DNA of 18,429 nucleotides from Gymnopilus junonius (taxonomy: Eukaryota > Basidiomycota > Agaricomycetes > Agaricales > Galerinaceae). Made by a program: the position numbers and the translations under genes. Shown piece after piece: positions 10,371 through 18,429 of the stretch; position 1 is the stretch's first letter, and each line of letters begins with the position of its first letter. The stretch covers positions 1 through 18,429 of the forward strand of contig JADNYJ010000613.1 of NCBI GenBank assembly GCA_015501075.1, in the 5' to 3' direction. The notes beneath the pieces were generated by a model. That model searched no databases. It saw nothing but the letters and a program-made list of their open reading frames with translations, and had not been told where the DNA came from.

Positions 10371-10645
10371 TACAAGCAAAGGAGAAGGGAAAATGAAAGC
10401 CAAGCGCTAAATCGGACAATTCAGACAAGGAGTGCTATAATTGTCACAAGAAAGGTCACCTCTCGAAGGACTGTTGGGCCAAAGGAGGAGGACGCGAGGG
10501 TCAAGGACCCAAAGGAAGGCGAGGACCGAACCGGAACAAGGCAAACCAGGTACAAGAAGTCAATCAAACCTTAAATGAAAGGGCATACATGGCACACACA
10601 CCCAGAAATTTCTCTTCGGAAATTGGCAAATATGATTGGCTAAAG

Positions 10646-11962
10646 GATTCCGGCACTACCTCACCAATTTGCAATATCCATAACGCATTTATTGAATTCC
10701 ATCCCGGACATGAAGAAATAACTGGCTTCGGAGGAGCCAAAACCATCGCAAAAGGCTGAGGAACCATGGCAGTCAACTTTGATGTTGATGGAACTATTTT
10801 TACACACAAACTTTCGGACACGCTATATGTCCCCGAGGCCGAGAACTGTCTATTTTCGGATGGGAAATTTTTGCGAGCAGGAGGAACAATTCTCGAGCAA
10901 GAAAATGGATGTATATTGAAGGACAAAAATGGAATTGTCATTGGGAAAGGAACATTAGTTGGGAACCTCTTCAAACTCCATGCCCGAGCAGTCATACTGG
11001 ACCAAGAACGCACTAATATTGCAACCACGCCAAAAATATCTTGGGATCAATGGCATCAGAGATTCGGACACATCTCGATCAAAGCACTGCAACGTCTTAA
11101 TTCGGACAATCTGGTGGAAGGCCTATTAATAGATGAATCCAGTATTCCTTCACACACGTGCGAGGCTTGCATACAGGCAAAGCAAGCACATAGGGCATAC
11201 CCAAAGGAAGCAGAACATCGTGCAGAATTACCAGGAGAGAGAGTCATGTCTGATGTATGGGGACCCGCACCCACTGAATCAATTGGACATCAAAGATACT
11301 ATGTTTCTTTCATTGATGATTGCACCCGGCATGGACATGTTCTATTTTTATGGAACAAGGGAGAAGCCGAGGCTAAAGTGGAAGGACATGTGGAGTGGAT
11401 CGAGCGGCAAACCAGGCGGCGTGTGAAATGGATCCAGATGGACAATGGAAAGGAATTAATCAATCAGAAATTAAAGGACTGGGCGCTTCGCAAAGGGATA
11501 ACAATTGAAGCAACAGCACCTTATTCACCATCGCAAAATGGAGTTGCAGAAAGATTTAATCGAACTCTATTGGAACTAGCAAGGGCAATGATGATTGAAA
11601 AAGGAATGCCAGCATTTTTATGGGATGAAGCCATTGCACATGCAAATTATCTACGGAATCGGGCACCTACCCGTGCATTGGAGGACAAAACCCCTTATGA
11701 AGCCTTCAAAGGAAAGAAGCCAGACATTTCCCACTTACGAGAATGGGGCAGTGACGTATGGATCTTGGATGAATCCCAAAATAGAACAAAGTTACAACCA
11801 AAATCGAGGAAGATGAAGCTAATGGGATTTGATGACGGATCAAAAGCAGTCCGTTACTATGACGCACACACCCGGACAGTCAAGGTCTCACAGAATTTTA
11901 CCTTTAATGAAAATGAGGAGCTGAAGGAATGGCAAGGTCCAACCGAATTACCAGGTTTGTGA
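10646..11962 (+). pseudogene. Protease and integrase of copia element A
   Basis: The aspartic protease signature DSGT is at 10646-10657 (WLKDSGTT). A TGA at 10757-10759 interrupts it; the same frame continues to 11959. The integrase has the HHCC zinc domain (WHQRFGH, then CEACIQAKQAH, about 11050-11190) and the catalytic triad: Asp at 11252-11254 (SDVWGP), Asp at 11441-11443 (MDNGKE) and Glu at 11549-11551 (NGVAERFNR). The C-terminal integrase region (TPYEAFKGKKPD, SHLREWGSDVW) follows. A TGA at 11960-11962 ends the open frame, but the same frame is open again right after it. Protease cuts the polyprotein and integrase inserts the cDNA. Confidence 0.9.
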
Positions 11963-13887
11963 GCTGAGGGGGAGATTTTGGACAATTCACCTCAGCAAAC
12001 CCCTTCGGAAAATGATCAGAAACAGGAAAATCGACCTGTTACACCTGATGGACAGCAAACAATACCTCAAAACCAAAGGAATTTACATGATAGGACCAAA
12101 CAAATTGATTACAAACTCCTTGCAAATCCCAGCTCTTGCATTCCTGCACCACGATTTATTGAACCGGAGATCTCCAGACCTACAGAATCATCAAAAGCTA
12201 AATCAACGGCTAAGGAACGAGCCAATGTAGCCATCAGCCAATCATTTGATGAACTATTTACGAAGGGAGAATTATCATTGATGGCTTCTGAACCGGATTT
12301 ACCAAAGAACCCTGAAGAAGCGCTTACAGGAAAAGAAGCAGCTGATTGGAAGGCTGCTATGGACGAAGAATATAGAACTTTGCAGCAGATGGGAACATGG
12401 CAAATTGCTGAATTACCTCCAGACCGCAAAGCAATAGGTTGCCGATGGGTATTTACCAAGAAGCATGATGAAAACGGCAAATTAATTAAATTCAAGGCAC
12501 GATTGGTTGCTCAGGGATTTTCCCAGAAGCCCGGAACAGACTTCAGCAATGATGGGACCTTTGCACCAGTCATGCGCTTCGAGACTTTGCGCACAATCCT
12601 CGCATTTGCCGCCATACACAATTTAAAATTACGGCAATTTGATGTCAAGGGCGCCTATCTACATGGGAACCTAAAGAGGAGATATTTATGGCACAACCGG
12701 AAGGCTATTCAGACGGAACGGATCGTGTCTGCAAATTAATCAAATCCCTTTATGGATTGAAGCAAGCCGGAAATGTGTGGAACCATGAACTCGACTCCGT
12801 ACTCACAAAATTAGGATTCTCGCAGCTAAAAACAGACTACTGCTGCTATATTAGGCGAAATGGAGAAGAATTCACGATTCTATTAATATGGGTCGATGAT
12901 TTCATCGCTATCTCAACAACGGATGAAGAAAATGATCGGACGGAAAAGAATCTACAAGCACATTTTGACATCAAGTCACTCGGACAGCCGTCATTATTAT
13001 TGGGAATCAAAATACATCAAGGGGACCACATTATTATCCTCTCACAAACACATTTTATCGACATCCTACTCAAGAAATTTAAATTACAGGATGCCAACCC
13101 TGTAACGACACCCCTCGATCCCCATGTTAAACTTGATGACAACACCAAATATGGAAATGTCGACAAGGAGGATGAAGAAACTTTGATCTCTCATGGATAT
13201 GCGGCGCTTATTGGATCATTAATGTACTTGGCGCATGGAACACGACCGGATATTGCTTATTCAACTCATAAACTTGCGCAATACACATCAAATCCAAAAC
13301 CAAAACACTGGGCAGCCGTAAAATGAATATTTCGTTACCTCAAAGGTACCCAGAACCATGCTCTCACGTTCGGAGGAGAAGAAGATCATTTATTAAATGA
13401 TCAATTACACATCTATTGTGATGCTGATTGGGCTGCCGACCTCGACAGAAAATCAATCAGCGGTTATGTAATTACTATGGCAGGGGGAGCCATTGCCTGG
13501 AGCTCGAAAAAGCAAAATACTGTTGCTCTTTCAACAGCTGAGGCAGAATATGTCTCCACCACTCATATTGCCAAACAAGTAATTTGGCATAGATCTTTAT
13601 TTTCGGAGCTCGATTTACCAATCCCGACGACCTCCACTATTTTTTCGGACAATCAGGCGGCTATCTCAATTTCTCACCACCCGGAATTCCATGCGAGAAC
13701 AAAGCATATCGACATATCTTATCATTTCTTACGAGATCTCGTGGAAACCGGAATTATCGACGTAGTCTACATCAAAACGGATGAAAACCTCGCGGATATA
13801 TTTACCAAAGCACTAAATAAACCGGCACATGAGAATTTTACATATGAACTCGGAGTGTTGCCTGACCAAGGGGGAGTGTTGGGATAA
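11963..13887 (+). pseudogene. Reverse transcriptase and RNase H of copia element A
   Basis: The frame resumes after the TGA at 11960 with a low-complexity linker, then the copia RT domain (RVT_2): CRWVFTKKHDENG, FKARLVAQGFSQ, FAPVMRFETLRTI, RQFDVKGAYLHGNL. A 1-nt deletion near 12676 shifts the frame; RT continues in the frame of 12688 with MAQPEGY, SLYGLKQA and the catalytic WVDDF (VDD at 12892-12900). A TGA at 13324-13326 falls in HWAAVK-stop-IFRYLKG. RNase H follows: DADWAADLDRKSISGY, SSKKQNTVALSTAEAEYV, SDNQAAI, ARTKHIDISYHFLRD, ADIFTKAL. The natural stop TAA (13885-13887) lies inside the 3' LTR. Confidence 0.9.
13868..13876 (+). other. Polypurine tract of copia element A
   Basis: AAGGGGGAG directly precedes the 3' LTR and would prime plus-strand cDNA synthesis. 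It overlaps the last codons of pol. Confidence 0.8.
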
Positions 13888-14093
13888 TCAGGTGATCAGC
13901 CAACACGCGACGTGCTTAACGGCGCTTATTTATTCCTTCGCGTATTAATATTCTTACTCATCCGCCGTAGTACTTTCCAGTATTTAGAAATTAGTAGAAT
14001 TATCTAGTGAACATGTACATAGGTATATAGACTGTCCAAAAGACAGTCGAGTATTTTACAATCTCATATAAATTTATTACACTGCACTCAATA
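13877..14093 (+). repeat. 3' LTR of copia element A
   Basis: 217 bp, identical in length to the 5' LTR with five substitutions. It has lost three CpGs (GTGC, ACAC and GCAC contexts) that the 5' LTR keeps, and keeps two that the 5' LTR lost. Confidence 0.92.
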
Positions 14094-14098
14094 AAGGG
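14094..14098. repeat. Imperfect target site duplication, right copy (AAGGG)
   Basis: Partner of GAGGG at 8680-8684. Because the target is a G-run, chance similarity is possible. Confidence 0.45.
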
Positions 14099-14738
14099 GG
14101 GTCTGGAAAGGGTCTTAAATGTATAACTTCTTCCAATAATTTTTGCAGTTAAATATCATGAATACAGTGCTTTTTTGTATTCAAATGCATTCTCCAGTAT
14201 ATTTTAAATCCAAATCCAGTCCATACTGTGTCATTGGGCTGCCAACCTCCCTGAAACAGGGGATTTACCTTGATTGATGATGTCATTGGTCACATTATAG
14301 CAATATCAGTAAAGGATTTTTTTACTACTGTCCAAGACTTCAGGAAATTGTGAAGCCTGAACACAATAGCAAAGGCAAAGAAGGTCAGTCTCAAACTTAC
14401 CCATGTTAACTCAGCTTAATATGGGTCCATAGCCGGCACAATTTACCAAATTGTCCACTTGATTCTGGTCTCATATCCCTCAAAGCAAGTTTCAGATACT
14501 GATATTGCTTCCAGTACCATCTAACATATTGAGGGCTGGTAGAGTGACCATCTGGAAACTGGTTTTGCGATGAGGAGTGTCAAAAGAATGCTGCATCAGC
14601 AAACTGTGATGTGGGTCAGGAGTGCTAAGAACTGCTACATAGTGTCATAGCATTGTAGCAAAGGGTACCCTTTATTTAGCAGCCTGCCAATACTACATAG
14701 CCTGTTCCTGATGCTACAGAGTGCTACTGAGTGCTACT
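14099..14738. other. Spacer between the two copia elements
   Basis: About 640 bp with no credible ORF. It holds a 14-bp perfect palindrome AAAGGGTACCCTTT (14660-14673), a hairpin with TGCTACA/TGTAGCA arms near 14634-14660, and several GTGCTAC repeats up to 14738. It may be decayed transposon sequence, but nothing identifies a family. Confidence 0.45.
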
Positions 14739-15165
14739 TGTTGACATGATAAGTGTCCATGTGACTACATCACATGACTCACATGACATGCATGATCAGA
14801 TGCATCTATATGTGACTAGATCCAGTGATGACAGAGTATCACAGTCATCTTATATGACTAAAACATGTGATCACTTAGTGAGCATATTACTCATCTTATG
14901 AGTAGATATTAGTAATTACATAGTAATTAGCTGAGTAATTGCCTTATGCATTACTCATACATAGTTAGTCACTGCATGTCCTGTAGGTATATAAGGACCT
15001 CTAAACAGCATCCTATACAAGTCATTTGTACTTCTGTAGTAGCCTAAGTAGTCACCTTAGCACTAGCCTCTCACAACCCAGGTAAGCCAGTAGCTACATC
15101 GATACTATGCAGAGCGCGTTGTGCATGCAGTGGTTTGCACTGTATGTACCACTTGCTGCTCAATA
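14739..15165 (+). repeat. 5' LTR of copia element B
   Basis: It is bounded by TGTTGACATGATAAG and CTCAATA, like the start TGTTGGGATAATCAG and end CTCAATA of element A, and is followed by the same 13-bp primer-binding site. The start is inferred from this similarity, since the 3' LTR is not in the window. The U3 part (14757-14965) is dense in short palindromic motifs (TCACATGA, TGACTCA, ATTACTCAT/ATGAGTA). Confidence 0.7.
14988..14996 (+). promoter_or_regulatory. TATA box of the element B LTR
   Basis: TATATAAGG is a strong TATA match about 170 bp before the LTR end. Transcription would start roughly 30 bp or more downstream, defining the U3/R border. Confidence 0.6.
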
Positions 15166-15178
15166 GGTTATGGGCCCC
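15166..15178 (+). other. Primer-binding site of element B
   Basis: GGTTATGGGCCCC is identical to the site at 8902-8914 and again directly follows the LTR, supporting the LTR end at 15165 and a shared initiator tRNA-Met priming mode. Confidence 0.8.
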
Positions 15179-15204
15179 GATAGCAAAGCATGCTGTTCCC
15201 ATTG

Positions 15205-15340
15205 GCAGAACCTGCTTGACATTGAGTTCGCCTTAGGGCAGAACCTGTCCAGCATTGTTCACCATTGTGCAGAACCTGCTTAGCATTGTCTGTAGCTTAC
15301 TTCTACCTGGGAAGATAGTTGCCGTTAGGCAGAACATCAC
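15205..15340 (+). repeat. Tandem approximately 31-bp repeats in the element B leader
   Basis: The motif GCAGAACCTG, usually followed by (C/T)(T/C)nnCATTG, begins at 15205, 15238 and 15269, with a weaker copy (GCAGAACATC) at 15329. Spacing is 33, 31 and 60 bp (two units). It lies between the primer-binding site and gag, where packaging and dimerisation signals normally are. The function is unknown. Confidence 0.6.
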
Positions 15341-15596
15341 CACAGCTGTTGTCCTAGACAGAATGCTCTCCCACAATTGTTTGCTACCATGCGCAACATT
15401 GTATAGGGCCTTGTCATGTGGGCCTGGACATCTGTTGCTGTCTGGACAAATTGCCCTTAAGGGGTTAATTCCATGTCTGGCGCAGGTATTTTTAGCAGTG
15501 CTTTCCTTATTTAGCATGCTTCTTACACACCTGTCACTGACACAACCCAGCCTTTTTCTTAACAGAAATTCCAACTGTCCAAACAACTCAACAATG

Positions 15597-16560
15597 TCTT
15601 CTGTAAAGAACACCACTTCTATCTCCTTCACTGCCTCTGACATTCCTAAATTTGATGGTTGTCATTACGTCAATGGGCATCAAAGATGGAGGCTGTCATA
15701 CTCCATATGGATGTTAAAGCTGTCCTTGAAGGAACCTTTACTGCTCCTCTGGAGCAAGCAATTAGGGAACCTGCATTTCCCACTGGCACTCGTGCCACCG
15801 ACACCACTCCTGCCACCGGGCCTGCCCAGGGTGATATCATCCTGTACAATGCCCGCTTCTCTCGATGGACTGCTGCCGAGGAGGTGTACCATCATAAATT
15901 GGAGAGTTACAACTCCAAGAATGCCAAGGCTCAGCCTTTTGGCCATGTGCCTCGATACTGGTATATGGGACCAGGTTAAAACCCTGTCTGCAGCTAAGCA
16001 TGGGATTGGATCAAGATGAAATACTCCAGGAGATGTTCTCAGACCCTCAAGACTTTAGGGTCTTATGAACCTTAAATAGACTCTCCGATCCAACCCCCAG
16101 ATCGCCAAGTTCCAATTTCATTACGGGCATCTCCCATTGTAATGATACAATGCCACAACAACATCCAGTGCCTCTGTCATGGTACCCATGGTTTTGCAAT
16201 CCATGGCATGCCTCATCTACTCATGAATCTTCCACTTGCTACGAATGCACATCTGAGCATCGTTTATCAGCGATGATGGAAGATTTCACTAGGCAAAACT
16301 CAGTTCCAAATATGGAACTGAAAGACCTCTTTGACAGCATTCGCACCACATGGGCTGCCCATTTGGGCACCTTAAGGCACAAGCAACCCAAGCATGGCAC
16401 ATTCTATATGCCAAAGCAGCTCAATCCACCTAAGGACAGCTGGCCCAAAAACCAACAGGCTAGCAATGCAATGTGCAGCACAACACTGCGATCAAAGGGA
16501 AAGGTCCCAAACCGCCACTCTGATCAGCAGAAACTGGTAACCCCAGTAGTTCACAGAAAA
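15597..16560 (+). pseudogene. Gag remnant of copia element B
   Basis: A likely start at 15597 (MSSVKNTTSISF, then IPKFDG) reads into a frame change near 15668. The next frame gives WASKMEAVILHMDVKAVLEG, typical of copia Gag N-termini, up to about 15950. Another frame then carries IWDQVKTLSAA (15966-15998). From 16020 to about 16140 no frame is convincing. At 16150-16572 an open frame has ELKDLFDSIRTTWAAHL and a basic, Pro/Gln/Lys-rich tail. At least two frameshifts break it, so Gag cannot be made as one protein. Unrecognised introns could explain part of this, but I could not find a consistent splice set. Confidence 0.6.
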
Positions 16561-16788
16561 AGAGTATTCTAAGAGGAAACCCTGCTGCTCTGGCTTCAAA
16601 CTGAAGTCAGCATGCTTTGTTGAGGACTCTGATGATGAGCCCTTTATGCTTGCATCAACAGCACATTTCCTGCGACTAGAGAAATCATGCCCAGTCCCCA
16701 CTACTCACAATGTAGTTGAGATTAGTGGGAGAGGTACTATTACCTCTCACAAAGTCTGCAAAGGTGCCTGGAAGAACCCCACTCGGGA

Positions 16789-17742
16789 ATGGTGCCATAC
16801 CCCTCCTTTAGGAAATTGCAGGACCTGATGTCTCAGATCGGGGTTACCCCGACTATTGCCACCTCAAGTAAATTTGAGGAAGTCACCCTTAATACGGGTG
16901 CAAGTAGAATTGCCGAGGATGTGGGAACAAGTAGCACTGTGCATCTCCACAGTAGCACCACCACAGAGAGTGTTGCATCGGGGTCGTCGATGATGACTGA
17001 GATCTATCATGATCTCTTTGGTCCTGAGCCCTATCGGGTGCTGACCCCAGATCCTTCTCAGATGGCAGTCGATTTCGAACTGCTTATGGCAGAAGACTGG
17101 AATCAGATGCATGGGGTAGTGTCACAAGGTGATCTCGCCTATGTGGATGATGATGAGGAGTATATCTCCTTTGGGGAAGAAGATGTTCCACCGCTACCAC
17201 TGATTGGTGAGTCCCTACATCTTGGATTGCACTATATTGGTGCTGATGGCAATGTTGTCAATAAAACAGATCAACAGACCCAAAATGATATGTACAAGAT
17301 GATGTGGGATTTGGACCCAATCTCCTATGAGGATGAGATCAAGCAGAATTGTGGTGATTCAGTGCTCCTCCCTCATCTGGACTGGCAAGTACCTTCTTGT
17401 TCACATGTTGACAAGATGCTAACTGATCAACCCACAGGTATTAATATGCTGTATGGGGTAGATAGTAAAATAAATTTGTTTACTATCTACAATATATATA
17501 TTGATCACATTGTCTCTTGTGTGAACTGTAAGGGAAAGGAACATCAAAAGACATTTGAGGAATGGCTTGTAGATTCCGGAGCATCCATACATTTTTCTGG
17601 ACAAATCTCCAATTTCTCGGAACTTACCAAATTTCCAAGCAAAGAAAGACCAAAAGTCCAAACTGCTAATGGCATAGCTTTGTCGATGGATTTGGTACTG
17701 TCTTTATTAAAACAGAAGTTACTGATAAAGATAATACTGTGA
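16789..17742 (+). pseudogene. Acidic linker, degenerate zinc knuckle and protease of element B
   Basis: An open frame of 317 codons carries, in order: a Ser/Thr-rich stretch (about residues 20-70), a strongly acidic region (about 70-200, with AYVDDDEEY and SFGEEDVPPL), a knuckle-like CVNCKGKEHQKTFEE (about 246-260; CX2CX4H, but Glu instead of the last Cys), and the protease active site WLVDSGAS with Asp at 17572-17574. A 1-nt deletion near 17688 shifts the frame after about residue 300, so protease and integrase are now in different frames. The acidic linker has no family I recognise. The true start is probably upstream in Gag; Met at 16789 is only the first ATG of the open stretch. Confidence 0.65.
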
Positions 17743-18429
17743 TGCATGAAACAATGTGACTTCATCCAGTATTCTACATGCCTGCTGTGACTGTATGACT
17801 TCTGTTGATGGGTCAAATCCTCAGTGCAAACAATATTGTGTTAGGTGATTCACAATCACTTAATTTCATATCCAAAGAGAATAGCCACACCATTCTAAAT
17901 GCATTGCCGAAGCATTCTCATCATGACACTATGTTTTGGGTCAAGTCACAGATCATCTCTGGAAAGAACTTGATCGTGATGGAATCGGTACATGCCGAAG
18001 ATTATGATCTATGGCATAGATGACTCGGACACCCTTCCACTCAGGTGTTTGAGAAGTTTAAGGCTAATTCCGAAAACTTCCCATCTATTAAAGTCCTGAA
18101 GGACACTCGTATATGCGAAGGTTGTGCAAAAGGAAAGATGCATTCATGCTCTTTCCCAGACAATGTCAAACGTGCAACCAGACCATTCCAGCATATCCAT
18201 TCAGACCTTAAGGAGTATCCGGTGACTTCATATCACCAATACAAATATTTCATTTCCTTTATTGATGATCACATGTCAAATACTTGGGTCATGCTCCTCA
18301 AATGAAAGAGTGATGCGAAAGATGCTACCAGGCAATTTTTAGCCATGGTAAAAACCAAGTATAATGCCAAAGTCGAAGAGTGGATGAGTGACAATGGCAG
18401 TGAATACATTGATAAGGAATATATGAAAT
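17689..18429 (+). pseudogene. Protease C-terminus and integrase (partial) of element B
   Basis: In the frame of 17805 the sequence reads GFGTVFIKTE, then LHPVFYMPAV and LLMGQI, the usual pre-integrase link. The HHCC domain follows (LWHR, then LGHPSTQVFEKF and ICEGCAKGKM, about 18009-18137). The integrase core has its first Asp in HIHSDLKEYP (about 18206) and its second in WMSDNGSEY (about 18390). TGA codons interrupt at 17757-17759, 17796-17798, 18021-18023 and 18303-18305, all in this one frame. The window ends before the catalytic Glu. Confidence 0.8.

Larger units (their letters stand above)
9001..10645 (+). pseudogene. Gag of copia element A, split by a DNA transposon
   Basis: Gag forms the virus-like particle and binds the element's RNA. 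The ATG at 9001 opens 213 codons with the copia-type Gag domain (UBN2-like): LLKADNWLPWKRRM near residue 15, MTARDMWKQL near 91, and SLPESWDNY near 164. Reading stops being Gag at 9639, where a Tc1/mariner-like fragment (9640-10370) intervenes. Gag resumes at 10373 in another frame; removing the fragment plus one TA rejoins it in frame. The nucleocapsid zinc knuckle, CYNCHKKGHLSKDC (CX2CX4HX4C), is at 10433-10474. A TGA at 10394-10396 interrupts the rejoined frame. Basic Gly/Arg/Lys-rich sequence follows, leading to the protease. Confidence 0.85.
8685..14093 (+). mobile_element. Complete Ty1/copia retrotransposon, inactivated (element A)
   Basis: This 5409-bp element has two 217-bp LTRs, a copia-type primer-binding site (8902-8914), a single gag-pol reading direction in the order Gag, protease, integrase, RT, RNase H (diagnostic of Ty1/copia) and a polypurine tract before the 3' LTR. 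It is dead: a Tc1/mariner-like fragment splits gag, four TGA codons and one 1-nt deletion break pol. Without the inserted fragment it is about 4.7 kb. The LTRs differ at five of 217 positions, all CpG transitions. The flanks GAGGG (8680-8684) and AAGGG (14094-14098) look like a 5-bp target duplication with one change. Confidence 0.93.
14739..18429 (+). mobile_element. Second, decayed Ty1/copia element (element B), cut by the window end
   Basis: It starts with a 427-bp LTR and a copia-type primer-binding site. Then come a repeat-bearing leader, broken Gag, a long acidic region, an aspartic protease and the first part of integrase. The 3' remainder (rest of integrase, RT, RNase H, 3' LTR) lies beyond 18429. 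It differs from element A in LTR sequence, Gag and spacer, so it is a separate family rather than a copy. Pol shows one 1-nt deletion and four TGA codons. Confidence 0.85.

Noticed and set aside
10002..10574. Possible captured gene fusing a transposase DNA-binding domain to Gag nucleocapsid
   Set aside because: The open frame continues past 10370 only by reading the nucleocapsid region out of frame; the zinc knuckle is in a different frame, with a TGA at 10394, so no real fusion protein is encoded.
8685..14093. RIP-type hypermutation of element A
   Set aside because: LTR differences are confined to CpG sites; CpA/TpG positions elsewhere match between LTRs, unlike the broad CpA decay expected from ascomycete RIP.
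14660..14673. AAAGGGTACCCTTT palindrome as a regulatory site or transposon end
   Set aside because: Short, isolated and without flanking duplications or a nearby gene; kept only as a descriptive note.
15255..16019. 254-codon plus-strand ORF in the element B leader
   Set aside because: Its first part translates the leader repeats, and its middle is out of frame with the recognisable Gag segment at 15680-15950; only its end (IWDQVKTLSAA) is Gag. It is not a single gene.

Overview
The window looks like basidiomycete (probably agaricomycete) nuclear DNA. The protein-coding genes are cut by many short GT-AG introns (49-74 nt), the housekeeping enzymes are eukaryotic fungal forms, and the right half is filled with Ty1/copia retroelements. 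No prokaryotic operon, CRISPR array, rRNA or tRNA gene was seen. The exon structures given here are my own manual splice models, checked for reading phase and family motifs but not against transcripts.

Left half (1-7600) is gene-dense. An 880-bp non-autonomous Mutator-like element (23-902) lies just downstream of glucose-6-phosphate isomerase (minus, 1042-3079, 8 exons, first intron GC-AG). That gene shares a 207-bp divergent promoter with a dolichyldiphosphatase (plus, 3287-4223, 5 exons). Then come pantothenate synthetase (plus, 4728-5995, 3 exons) and, convergent to it, a seven-TM rhodopsin-like/PTH11-type membrane protein (minus, 6308-7600, 5 exons). The four genes serve unrelated roles (glycolysis, dolichol recycling for N-glycosylation, pantothenate/CoA synthesis, probable membrane sensing); I see no pathway cluster.

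Right half (7601-18429) is a transposon nest: a 214-bp hairpin-rich inverted-repeat element (8161-8374); a complete but dead copia element (8685-14093) with two 217-bp LTRs, its gag split by a truncated Tc1/mariner-like element (9640-10370); a 645-bp spacer; and a second, more decayed copia element (14739 to beyond the window end) with a 427-bp 5' LTR.

The most informative signal cuts across elements. Every difference between the paired repeats (5 in the LTRs, 4 in the Mutator-like TIRs) is a transition at a CpG, and all eight in-frame nonsense codons I can place in the two pol genes are TGA in contexts compatible with CGA>TGA. This points to cytosine-methylation-driven decay. Both copia elements also carry a primer-binding site of the Drosophila copia type, which pairs with the anticodon arm of initiator tRNA-Met rather than with a tRNA 3' end. 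I did not find a convincing new multi-gene system.
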